A stretch of 64,000 bases of DNA from the NCBI RefSeq assembly GCF_030272615.1, contig NC_081410.1, positions 261,272,437 through 261,336,436 of the forward strand, read 5' to 3'. Positions within the stretch are counted from its first letter, which is position 1. Each line of letters starts with the position of its first letter. This stretch comes from Cryptomeria japonica. Lineage: Eukaryota; Streptophyta; Pinopsida; Cupressales; Cupressaceae. The translations under genes were made by a program, and so were the position numbers. Below, one piece after another: positions 46,794 to 58,948 of this stretch. The notes beneath the pieces were generated by a model. It searched no databases. It was not told the origin of the DNA and saw only the letters and a program-made list of their open reading frames with translations.

Positions 46794-49140
46794 ATGTCCA
46801 TGGATTTTAAAATAGAAAATGTTCTGAGCATGAATGGTGGACAGACAGATAGCAGCTATGCAAGAAATTCATGTTATCAGGTATAATTTCCATTTCAAAG
46901 CTCTGGGTAATCTTAGTTTTTCAGTCCATCTGTGTATGTTGTTTGTTATTTGGAATTTCTGTTTAGTTTTGAAGATTACAGTTTTGAATGGAAGAAAGAT
47001 TTTTTGAAATTCCTGTTCAATGAAGATTACAGTTTTGTTTTGAATGAACGAAGGATGTTCATGAGACCAAAGCAATCTAAGGGGTAGATATAATTTCCAT
47101 TTCAAAGTTAAAGATTTTGAATTCTCTTGTTTCTAAGTTCACAACTTCACAGCTTACCAATCCCTATTGCTTTATTAGGAGATTTCCCTGCGTATTCTAC
47201 AGCCTTATTTGGAAGAAAGCATCGGTCAGATGAAGATGGTTCCTTGTGGGAGGTTTTGCATAGCAGATCTAGGGTGTGCAGCTGGACCCAACACGCTTCA
47301 TGTCGCTCAAATAATTTGCAGGGCAGTGCAGAAGAAATACAAGGCCCTGGGAATTGGCATGCCAGATTTGCAAGTCTTCTTTTCTGACCTCCCCTGCAAC
47401 GACTTCAATTTGCTTTTCCAGAGCTTACCATTGTCAGTGCCTCCTGATGGCAGATTACAAGCATGTCACTACTTTGCAGCAGGGGTGGCAGGCTCCTTCC
47501 ACAACCGTCTCTTTCCCAGATCATCTCTCCATTTCATTCATTCCTCTTTCAGTTTGCATTGGCTTTCACGAGTATGTTTACACACATTTGATTATGAAAT
47601 TTTATTATTTATGATTAAATAGTATATTTACAACTTTGATTTGTTCAAGTGGTTCATCCACAATTGTTAGATTAGTTAGATTGATCTAAAAGTGGATCTT
47701 ACTAAAGAAGTAATTTATAATATATTGATCTTATTGATAGATTATCTGAAATCTCTTTATTAGTAAGATTAATCTAAAAGATAGATCATATGAACTTTTC
47801 TAATACTAGACAGATCTTATTAAAGAAGCAATTTTAGAAAGGTGGATCTTACTGTTGGATTATTTGAAATCATTTCTCTAGTAATAGATGGTTCCTATTG
47901 AAGAAGCAATTTCAAATAGGCGGACTCTATTGATGTATCATCTAAAATCACTTCTTTACTAAGACCCATCTCTATTGAAGAAATAACTTCATCTGGGAGG
48001 GCCATACTGATGGCTCATTTGAAATTGCTTCTTTAGAAGGGTCCACCCCTATTGAAGAAGTGATTTCAGATAGGTGGATCTTATTGGTGGCTCATTTAAA
48101 ATTGCTTTTATAGCAAGGCCCACCAAAATAAGTCAATTTCAGATGAACCGCCAAAACAATTCAAAGAGGCGGACCTTACTAGAAGAGATTTTAGATGAAC
48201 AGGCATAATTGAAAAAGAGATTTCAGATAAATGAACTCTACTGGAAAAACAATCTCAGATAAACCATCTAACCAAATTAAAACTTAAAGTGTACTATTTA
48301 AATTCAATAGAATTTGTATTTCTATGTTATTTGAGCAATCCAAAATTGAAACAACAAACTACTTGATACTGATTTTGATTGTATCTCAATTTTTGTAACA
48401 ACTAATATCCAATCGAATCCAGAAATTGATGAATTGTGCAAAATTAATATAGTTGAACAAACTACTTGTAGTTTTAAGCATATTTAAAATATGGGTAGAA
48501 TGAGCAGGTTCCCCCAGAAGTGGAAAACCAAATGTCGAGCTCATGGAATGGCGATCGTGTGTACATATCAAAGGAGGGGCGGGTGGAGGTGGCAGAGGCG
48601 TATCTGCGGCAATTTCAGGAGGATTTGAAGAGTTTTCTGAGAGCACGAGCAGAGGAAGTAGTTGAAGGGGGGTGGATGTTTCTCTTCTTTTCAGGGCGGG
48701 CAGGTGCATGCCCACGCCAGCAGGGCGGAAGTGGAGCGGTAGGAGATATCCTGGAGCTTGCCTTCAAGGACATGGTGTGTGAGGGAGTGATAGAAAGGGC
48801 CACAAGGGATTCCTTCAACCTCCCATTCTTTTCTCCCTCTGCTCTGGAGGTCAGAGAGCTGGTTGAGGAGGATGGTTCATTCCTTGTGAAGAAGATGGAG
48901 TTCTTGAGCATGGATACGGAGATGAAGATTCAGAGTGATGTGGATTTTGGAAGGATGGTGGCAAAGCAGTTTAGAGCTATTCTGGAGGTGCTCATTGCCT
49001 CTTATTTTGGAGAACATGTTGTGGAATCCCTGTTTCAGAGATTTGCAGAAAGAGCCTCACAAAATGCATCAGTTTTGTACAATTCCCTTCGCCAGGGAGG
49101 AGGAATCCTTGCAATTATTGAGAGGGCTTGTACTCCTTAG
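46794..49140 (+). CDS. SABATH-family SAM-dependent carboxyl methyltransferase, three exons
   Basis: Exons are 46794-46880, 47179-47571 and 48508-49140, giving 370 residues, the usual size of the family. Introns begin GTATAA and GTATGT, end TTAG and GCAG, and are both phase 0. The family transfers methyl from S-adenosylmethionine to carboxyl groups of small acids such as salicylate, benzoate, jasmonate, indole-acetate or gibberellin (some act on N), in the cytosol as dimers. Exon 1 has MNGG and SSYARNSCYQ (Tyr22, Gln29, substrate/SAM contacts). Exon 2 has the SAM motif ADLGCAAGPNT (58-68), SDLPCNDFN (98-106), SFHNRLFP (135-142) and SLHWLS (154-159). Exon 3 starts VPPE, then NGDRVYISK, a helical cap, DSFNLPFFSPS and the C-terminal AKQFRAILEVLIASYFGE. 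ATG 46794 was chosen; 46800 is an in-frame alternative. No stop or frameshift is seen. The substrate cannot be told. Confidence 0.9.
47690..48260. repeat. Degenerate intronic repeat with self-complementary arms
   Basis: Intron 2 is filled with about six diverged copies of an 85-90 bp unit. AAGAAGCAATTTCA-like and TGAAATTGCTTCTT-like stretches alternate, and these are reverse complements, so neighbouring copies can pair. Spacers carry GGTGGATCTTATTGATGG variants. Confidence 0.65.
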
Positions 49141-49262
49141 AACAATTGGAAGAAGAATTCAGTTCAGGTTTTTAAGCTATCAATCCGGAATTATTGATAG
49201 TGTTGTTTTTGGAAATTAGATGTGAAGGGTTGAGATGTTTGGTTTTGGAAATAAGAGTAAAG

Positions 49263-49268
49263 AATAAA
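49263..49268 (+). terminator. Putative poly(A) signal of the SABATH gene
   Basis: AATAAA lies 123 bp after the TAG stop codon, a usual distance for a plant 3' UTR. Confidence 0.55.
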
Positions 49269-49791
49269 TTTGATGTCATATTGAAATTTCAAAATGGCCA
49301 AAACTATTATGGACAAAACATGTAAATTTTAGTTAATATTTTTAAAAAAGTAAAAATATAAAAGTATTGTATGATGTGTGGTTATTAGGTGTGATGTTAC
49401 ATGATATTGAACACATGCAAATGAATGTATTGATAATTTGAATGGAATGGAAGAGGGTCTTTGAGACAAGTTGAGTGGTAGGGTGATGCATATCTCTACA
49501 TAATATGCTTTATGTCATGATGGAAACATTATGTAGACAATAAGGTGTTAACATCCTTGTTACCACAAGGGATTGACATCCTTATGATGAGCACCCCTCT
49601 GACGTCTAGATTGAGACAAGGAAAGGCCATGCCTATCCTAAACACAAAACCAACACAAACATATTAGATAATGATATAAGCAAACAACAAAAGTACTCTG
49701 CAAAACATATATAATAATCAATCTCATCAAAGCTAATGTAAAACACAATATCTATATATTACACTTTTATTGGAATAATTACCAATGAAAT
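49269..49791. other. AT-rich intergenic DNA
   Basis: No coding frame, RNA gene or terminal repeat is recognised between the methyltransferase gene and the foldback structure. Confidence 0.4.
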
Positions 49792-50117
49792 ATTTGATTT
49801 TGTTTTTCTAGATTTGATCGTGTAAATTTTTGCATTGCCAATGTTTCAGATCAAATACCATGATCCATCATCGAGGCAAAAGAGCAAGAGAGCAGAATAT
49901 GAAGATGATAGTAGACCTAGAAGATTAAAAAGATGAAGGACCAAACACAAGGAAAGAGGCACAAAAACCAAGAGGAGCCAAAAAACAAATAAAAATAACA
50001 CCAAAAAGAGACAAAAGACAAAGAAAAAACATGAGAATAAAGAAATAAAACATAAAAAAGGAAGCAAAATAACCAAGAGGAGCAAGAAAGAACAAACTAC
50101 TAAGAGAAAACCAAAAA

Positions 50118-50148
<31 letters not shown>

Positions 50149-50299
50149 ACAATAACGAAAACACACGGCTACATACATATATGTGTATATAAGTGAACAT
50201 GCATATATGTAAACAAAAAACACAAGGACCCAAACAAACCTACCAACACACACACAAAAATATATAAGAATAAAATTAATGCATATATATAAAAGAATG
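49792..50299 (+). repeat. Left arm of a 2-kb inverted repeat
   Basis: Its reverse complement returns at 51289-51800 over about 510 bp, starting with ATTTGATTTTGTTT at the outer end. The frames 49846-50253 (minus) and 51355-51747 (plus) are the two images of the same sequence, with similar but not identical translations (GSWYLI at the end of both). The translation is Phe/Leu/Tyr-rich low complexity and no protein is called. Confidence 0.88.
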
Positions 50300-51288
<989 letters not shown>

Positions 51289-51290
<2 letters not shown>

Positions 51291-51800
51291 TCTTTTTATA
51301 TATATGCATTAATTTTATTCTTATATATTTTTGTGTGTGTGTTGGTAGATTTGTTTGGTTGTTTGGGTCCTTGTGTTTTTTGTTTGCATATATGCATGCT
51401 CACTTATATGCACATATATGTATGTAGCCATGTGTTTTTGTTATTGTTATATATATATATATCCTTTTTGGTTTTCTCTTAGTAGTTTGTTCTTTCTTGC
51501 TCCTCTTGGTTATTTTGCTTCCTTTTTTATGTTTTATTTCTTTATTCTCTTGTGTTTTTTCTGTCTTTTGTCTCTTTTTGGTGTTATTTTTATTTGTTTA
51601 TTGATCCTCTTGGTTTCTGTGCCTCTTTCCTTTTGTTTGGTCCTTCATCTTTTTAATCTTCTACGTCTGCTATCATCTTCATATTTTGCTCTCGTGCTCT
51701 ATTACTTGCTCTTTTGCCTCGAGGATGGATCATGGTATTTGATCTGAACGTTGGCAATGCAAAAACTTACACGGTCGAATCCAGAAGAACAAAATCAAAT
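51289..51800 (-). repeat. Right arm of the inverted repeat
   Basis: It is the partner of 49792-50299. It ends AACAAAATCAAAT at 51800. The arms show scattered substitutions and small indels, so the structure is not a fresh duplication or a sequencing foldback. No clear target-site duplication is seen outside the arms. Confidence 0.88.
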
Positions 51801-52408
51801 CATTATGGATTGTGGAAGCTTCATGAATTCAATGGAATATTACTTGTAATAGGTATCATGAGGCTACCTCGGTCTAATACAATATTAATTTTCTTAAGTG
51901 AAAAAATTATTATAAGAATTTTACCATTTAACTAGGTTCATTCTAAGTAAAGTTACATAACCTAATTGGGCATGTTTCAAGGGATTATTAAATAGTATTG
52001 TGATAATGGAAGTTTGCAACAAACATTGTTCAAGAATGATTAACAATTTAATGAAAATTGTAGACGTCGAAAATTAATTAAATTAATATTTAATTAATTT
52101 AAGTCTTTCTACATAATTAATTAATTTAATTATGTTTGTCCTTATTCCTCTTAAAATTAATTAAATTTTGATTTAATTAATTTATCACTGTAGTCTGATA
52201 ATTAATTTGCCAATAAATTAATTATTCCCCATTCTTCTAAAGTAATCACAATCATTAATTCTTCTAAATTCCTCTTAGTTAATTAATTCTAATTAATTAA
52301 CTTAAGTCATGTGATTCCTACAAATCACTTTCTCTAATCTTCATCTATCCTAATTATTTTTTCTAGAAGCATCATTATCATTATTCCTCAATTTTAAATT
52401 CCTCCACT
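51801..52408. other. AT-rich repeat-like DNA
   Basis: A TGTAGACGTCGAAAATTAAT sequence near 52062 begins a stretch full of TTAATTAA motifs that may be the start of another LTR, cut at 52408 by element G. No gene is seen. Confidence 0.35.
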
Positions 52409-55400
52409 TGTCACGCCCCGCCATGAGGCCACAAAGACTAAACAACAAAAGCAATGAAAATGCAAATAATTTTTTTTTTAAAGATTTCATTACAAGAGAA
52501 TAGAGATGCATACAACAAGATAAATAATGATACACAAATAACAACTAGCAATTGTCCTCAAGGCCCCATAACGATGTAACTCAAGGTTGAACATCATCCA
52601 ATACTCAACAAGGAATAGGTATACATATTACATCATCGTTCAATACATAGGTACATGATTAGACATTACATTGCTTGAGAATATACATAAGCTCATTAAT
52701 TACATATCAATAGATCCATAATGATACAATCTCCAAGAGTTCCTTGATGGAATGGATACATGAAATCTGGTACACAATGAAGGTCTTCAATCTCCTCACG
52801 AGCCGCATAATGAGCCAAAACCCAATGGGTGCGAATAGCACTCCACCCAATCATGTGGTACCACAAGGTTCACCCCCCGTGCTAGGAGGTATTGGCTAGA
52901 CCCACAAGGAGGAAGCAAAACATACAAGGATACCAATCAAGAACCATAAAAGAATCAACAAAGATATACTCACAAGAGAATCCACTAGACATAGTACACA
53001 TGAGGCTCACAAGAAAATCAACAATATAGATTTCACAAGAGGCTCACAAGAAAATCAACAATATAGATTTCACAAGAGGCTCACAACAATAACATCACTG
53101 GAGTCACAAAAGTCAATAATCAACTTCCAGAGGCCCAAAGAAAACCACAAAAGGACAAACATCATAAGATAACCAACCACTTCTGGAGGCACAAAGAAAT
53201 CCACGAAAGGATAAAAAGATGTAAGTTACCACTAGGTAGCAATAGGGAAGAGTGTCATCACTAGGTTGTCATGAGTTACCCTGGTAGGTCTTCAATAGGT
53301 CCCAACCCCCATCCTGGGTTACTCTAGTGACCTCTCCCCACCCCCAACCCCCGACCCCCATACAATTACTAGTGGACCACACCAACCTCTGAAAGGGACA
53401 AGATTGGTGGACACCATTCTAGGCCTTCTCTACTTACCCCAAACCTATACGAGCGTTTGCAAGCAAAAGAGGCAACAATAATTATCTTTATTAATGTGAA
53501 CTAACTACCCACCTGAGTTTATTAATTAGGTTTTCACTTGTTTACAAAACTCCCATTGAGTTACCATGGTGACCACTTTGGGTCCCGATCCCCAATGAAA
53601 GCCACTCCCCCTTGACTTGGGCCTAGGAATCAAAATATAAAACACAAGACCATGATATCCAAAACACAAGGTGACATGATACCAACCATAGCAAGGCTTA
53701 GCTCACTTGCTAGAACAAGATTTCCAAATGGGTAACAACAATAGGCTAAGAATGACCATCTAGCCCATATGAAACCATTGATCCAAAAGTACCAGGGGAA
53801 TAAGAACACCAATGTTCTACAATGAAGGCTCAACAAACGAAGAAGTCATGCAAGACACTAATCTCATAACATCAATGACGAGGGGGTAAAACCACAAATT
53901 TGTGTCACGTTTTAGGCCAACTTATTAGTACAAGTGAATTTAAGTAATTCTAACTAAACATTAATTTTAGTCAAACATATGGTCTATATAGATTCATTGT
54001 AGCTAAGTCATATATGGGCCACAACTTTTCCAATTGGAAATGTCTACTAAATGTATATTTTATACCACTTTATGTCTAATTACCAAAAAAAACAAAATTT
54101 GATGTTTCAACAACTCCTACTCTTATAAATAATATTTTTATTTTAAAATGTAAAAATACCTTTTTATAGATCTATAAGTGAATTTTCCAAAATATATGCC
54201 TTTTAATATTTTAATTAGTTTTTGTATTTTATTTTTTATTTTTATTGAAAGTAGGTCATCAACACTAAAATATAAGGTTGATTATCTTGTCAAGGAAAAA
54301 TACTAAAATTTATTTTAAAAATTTGAAAAAAATATGACGAGTAGAGGAAATAATCTATGTCAAGATGATATAATTATTTTCTAATTTAGATATATAATTA
54401 AGAAAAAATGTGGCGGGAATTGGAAAGAGTTATATTTCAGCACACACAAATTTTCAAATTTATTGAAAAATATATATTTATAAAAAATAGTAAAAAATAT
54501 ATCCATGTACTAAAGTTTCAAGTTATCAATATACACAAAAAAATTGAAGAAAAAATGTAAAATTTACTAAATAAAGTGCGGCGGCTTGTGTAAATTCAAT
54601 TTCAGTATTTTATCAGCAACTAAGTTATATTGTTTACTTTATAAAAAACTACATTCAAATATTTTTTTATATTTTTGTTAAAATTACAAACATAAAATAG
54701 ACAAAAGAATATTAATTTTATTAATTTACATTATTTCAAAATTCAAAACACATATTTCACTTTCCATTGATTGAATTTAAAAAGTTGAATCAACATTGAC
54801 CATTTCCTTTTTAAAAGTGTGACACGACTTTGTACTTTTACCCAAGGGGAAACCATTTTTACAAAAATAACTCAACATAGACATAGCCTTTGGATTCTTA
54901 AGGTGTTAAAATGACATATCTGAGCACCCACAATGATAAACACAATCCAATTAAACATAGAACAATGAGGCCGAATCAACTACTATACTCCCACTAATAC
55001 AAATTTTAACTTAAATTTACCAATAACCCCAAAATCAAATCATTAAAAGCTTCTTCTATTCCCATTTACACAATAACACTAAATTTTCATTATTCAATCA
55101 TCTACAGTAACATAATACATTAATGCCGACTCTACAAGCAAGATTTAGTCAATAACCGTAAGGGAAGAATTTTGAGCTGAAGAATAATACACACACACAC
55201 ACATTAATATATACAAATATATAAATATAAACAATTTACATTAAAACATAATTTTTTTTGAATTTGAATACATATACAGTAGACTGCATTATTCCACAAC
55301 TAAAAATAAACATAAACATATACGAATATCTATAGCTATATATAACCACATATCTAAACAAGGGTGAAAACAAATTAATTTATTAGCTGCCAAATAAACA

Positions 55401-57225
55401 TTTTATACCACCCATCGCATTGCACAAAAAAGATTGGATGGAATGCAGTTGTTTACGATAGAGCACAAAGGAGTGTCGTGGGGGTTCAAACCCCTGGGAT
55501 TTCAATGAAATTAAACAAGAATGATTTAAAACATTGCAATACAAGAGCCACAAAATACAATATAAACTTTTCGAATTTAGAATTTCAGAGCACAGATATA
55601 CAAATAGGTCTAATCCAATCCCATTTTCCTAAAAATCTAAACCCATTTTCAGACAATTCTTTTACATATTCTCTTTTCCATAATCGAAACCAGATTGATT
55701 CTCAATCGAATAGAAATAAATTTTTACTTACAAGAAAGAAAGGAAATCTGAAAATCCTACCTCTTATCGCTATTTGCAAATCACACAGAGATGAAAGTAG
55801 AAAATCCCAAGGGATTCCATTGGCGAAACACGATGCACAAGATCCAGAAAACTTCAACCTCCCAACGAAATCCAAGCCAACATTCCACTTTTCCCAAATT
55901 TCTTCTTCTACATCCAGATTATTTTCACCCTAAATTTCTTCTACCCAAAACCCATTACCAGGAAAAATATGCAGAGAAAACTCATGGGAGGCCTTTTTTT
56001 CCCTAAAAAACAGTCCATGATAGTAAAATACCCTTCTACAATAGTAACTCCCAAACATGCAAGATTCCTCACATTAATATCATTAAATAATTAATTTATT
56101 TTCTTGTAACTCCCACACACATGCAAATAATTTATTTCCTATAAACAAATAGAGTGATAATTATATTATTTAATGAATTACCTCATGAAAATGATAAAAT
56201 AGATTCCAATATAATCTCATTTGAAATAACCAAGTAAATAATCAGAAGTATAATAAACACAATCTTTTCAAATTATAAAGTAACTTAAATCTATGAACCC
56301 ATCAATTTAATCAATAAAACGTCATAAAATCTTACTTTAATTTATTAATTTAATTACTCTCTAAATAAACAATTAGGTTTTATTATTAATTTCTCTACAA
56401 GAATTTAAGTAATTAAATACTTAAATTATCTAACTCAACAATTTTAATTAAACAAAACATTGCAATGATTTTCCATTCATTACTCTATCTAAAGAATTAA
56501 TATTAATTTTCTTCTTAACACATTAACCACTCAACAATACCCTGGAATAAGAACTGTGAAACACGAAGACAACTGGACATGATTGAACAATCACAGACCC
56601 AACAAAACAAGGTCACCTGACATAGGTCTCATTCCATAGGAACGATGGTACAACATGGTTTGACTGATATCTCCCCTTTTTCACTTTACCATTGGGTCGT
56701 AGAGCACGCTCAGACCTAAAGATTTATGTGGACTCGATGCTCGGTACCTGTAGCTACATAAACAAACTGCCAAAAATGTACATATAATCCACATAATAAC
56801 CTATCGTGAATAGGGAATGGAAGCGACGTAGCTTGCCCTTGAAGAGTAATGCAACACTTTTCCCTTTCACCCAAGCACATCAAGCATAGAAGCAAGGTAT
56901 ATCGAGTCAATATGCATCATTTACGTGAAGAAACTCATGAGTAATTAATCACAATAATCTAACTACTGAACATATATTACATCTAATAAGAACATCATAA
57001 ACAATCATTATATCAATACATCAAAGACATCGACAAATAAATCATTATTCACAATCATATAGAAACATCATGAACTATATCATCATTGCAACGAATCATA
57101 GAGAACGAAGTAAGAAAGCACATATATGAATCCAAAAAGCATAGTCAAACATTACAACCAAAGCCAAAATCGACAATAACCAAAAGGGTCGAACCAAACA
57201 AAATACAAGGCCACAAGGTCTGACA
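52409..57225 (-). repeat. 3' LTR of element G
   Basis: Its first 1.37 kb (to about 53775) match 58949-59201 plus 60874-62082. The rest has no partner in the window because the right LTR is broken there. It includes a 39-bp tandem duplication at about 53005-53085 that is single in the right LTR. The end at 57225 is inferred from GTCTGACA followed by purine-rich sequence on the minus strand (TAGGGGAGGAGGATG, 57255-57270). The frame at 55478-55933 is not a recognised protein. Confidence 0.7.
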
Positions 57226-57574
57226 ATCCAATAGAGAGAGGGGAACTACATCCTCCTCCCCTAGGATTAGGCTTACTCCTGGAATCCTGTTGAGGAAATG
57301 ACTCACACAAATAGAAGACTCAATTGAAAGATCCTACTAAAACCCGACCTACTCAAAACCTCTATCTCTGAGAACTTGAAGCTTGAGCTACTGAGTGTCC
57401 ACATCCTCAAGAACCTGCTCCCCGACCATGACATGCAGACTCTATCACCATATCCTGATGCTCCTCTTGGCATTTATCAACCGCTGCATGAATCCTTTAG
57501 TTCATACCTGCATCTCCAACTGTGGGCTTTGAAGCAACTAACCCACAACTGGATCTCTGAGTACCCTTCTGAGG

Positions 57575-58815
57575 TTAATACCTAGCAATGTGACCATGTT
57601 GGCCACATGAAAAACATCCTGTACCACGGCCAAAACCACCACCACCAGGGGGTACACTCAACTTTTGATGACCACTCCAACTAACTATTGACTCAGTGTT
57701 ATGCAGAGGCTAGTCATTGTGATCACACTTGTTCCTTTCCCAATTCCTATTCCTTCGAGATTGAGAACTCTCACCTTGCTGATGGGCGAAGTTCTTGTGT
57801 TTTGACTAATGTTGTTGCTGACCACAAGCTGATCCCCCTCTAGAATCTTGACCACCAATGAGTGTACTACCATTCTGCACTCCAATGTTACCCCCATATT
57901 CCCTAGCAAGCTTCTTCTCAACCAAATGGGCTTTCTCAATTGCAACTTCCATGGGCTTAGGTTCAAAAACCCTCACATCTCCATTGATTTTCCCTGTATT
58001 TCAAATACTTTGTACAGTACCTAATAAATTATTAGGTGTCCTTTTAATGTTTTCAGTAACTATAGGACTATTGACAGTCCCTTTCTTGGAGAATGTGAAT
58101 CAATTTCAAAATCCATTTCGTCGTTCCGATCATTGAGACTTCTGATAAAATGTTGCACTAACATGGTCTCATCATTTCCCATCCCCGTGTATCTCTTGAG
58201 CTCATAGAAACAACACTCATACTACTCCATTGTCATGCTTAACTGATGAAATTCATGAGATTCATCTGCTCTATGCTTTCTCTAGTGATCTAATAGAAAG
58301 TGTGTCCAAAATTATTCTACAAACAACTCCCATGAGATGGTACTAATATTCAGATGTAACTTTTGTTCTTCCAATTGCCACCAAGTGGATGCAAAACCTC
58401 TTAGGTGCATGATTGCACATCTATCCTGAGTATTGGTATTGAAGGGATGCATATTGAAACATTGGTCTAACTCAATCAACCAATTTTTTGCCTCTAGACC
58501 AGTTCTGGTGCCATGGAATTTAGGAGGTTGAGCTCTCATCAAATTTCTCATGAATGCAACCTCCCATTTTGACATATCATTAAGAGGCCTCACAGGCGAC
58601 CTCTCACGAGCCCCATTCTCCCAGCGGGGACCCAAATGATGGAGGAGCTCAAGCAATACTTGCAACTAATTCCCTGTCGATGTTGATTATTCACATTCTT
58701 GATTACCAGAATCCCCATGGGAACTTTGAGAGGGGGTACTATCAGCCGCCACCCCTTTGCCACATCCTCTACCTTGGCCTCTACCACAACCTCTACCTGA
58801 GATCTCAACATCCTA
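57575..58815 (-). pseudogene. Gypsy-type gag of element G, degenerate
   Basis: The N-terminal part is Gly/Arg-rich (GRGCGRGQGRGCGKG, near 58770-58815). The core (58665-58312) has the retrotransposon gag signature: FMRNLMRAQPPKFHGT, AKNWLIELDQCF, DRCAIMHLRGFASTWW. A C-terminal knuckle reads CFSCGQHGHIARY followed by TAA at 57575-57577, where the last Cys should be. Other stops and at least one frameshift (before the knuckle) are present. Gag would form the particle and bind RNA. No protease follows. This core is of Ty3/gypsy (plant gag) type and clearly different from the UBN2 gags of A, B and C. Confidence 0.82.
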
Positions 58816-58932
58816 CTAGACAATAAAACGACATGAATGAGACAGGCTAATGACAAAAAAATACGCACTCACAACAAACAAACAAACAACAAATGAACCC
58901 AAGAACACCTAGAGAACCCAGTGTTTGAACAT

Positions 58933-58948
58933 GGGCTCTGATACCAAG
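58933..58948 (-). promoter_or_regulatory. Primer-binding site of element G
   Basis: On the minus strand CTTGGTATCAGAGCCC follows the 5' LTR end (GTGTGACA). It is an initiator-Met type site. Confidence 0.87.

Noticed and set aside
47127-47387. Alternative 86-codon frame over exon 2 of the SABATH gene
   Set aside because: It is a different frame from the one carrying the SAM-binding motif and crosses the splice acceptor.
49846-50253. Membrane-protein-like Phe/Leu-rich frame, repeated at 51355-51747
   Set aside because: The two frames are mirror images of the inverted repeat arms. The composition follows from A/T-rich simple sequence, not from a conserved protein.
55478-55933. 151-codon frame in the G LTR
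   Set aside because: No domain, no partner in the visible part of the other LTR, and it lies in an LTR. Kept as a chance frame.
57376-57585. Plus-strand frame near the G gag
   Set aside because: It overlaps the antisense of the zinc-knuckle region and shows no domain.
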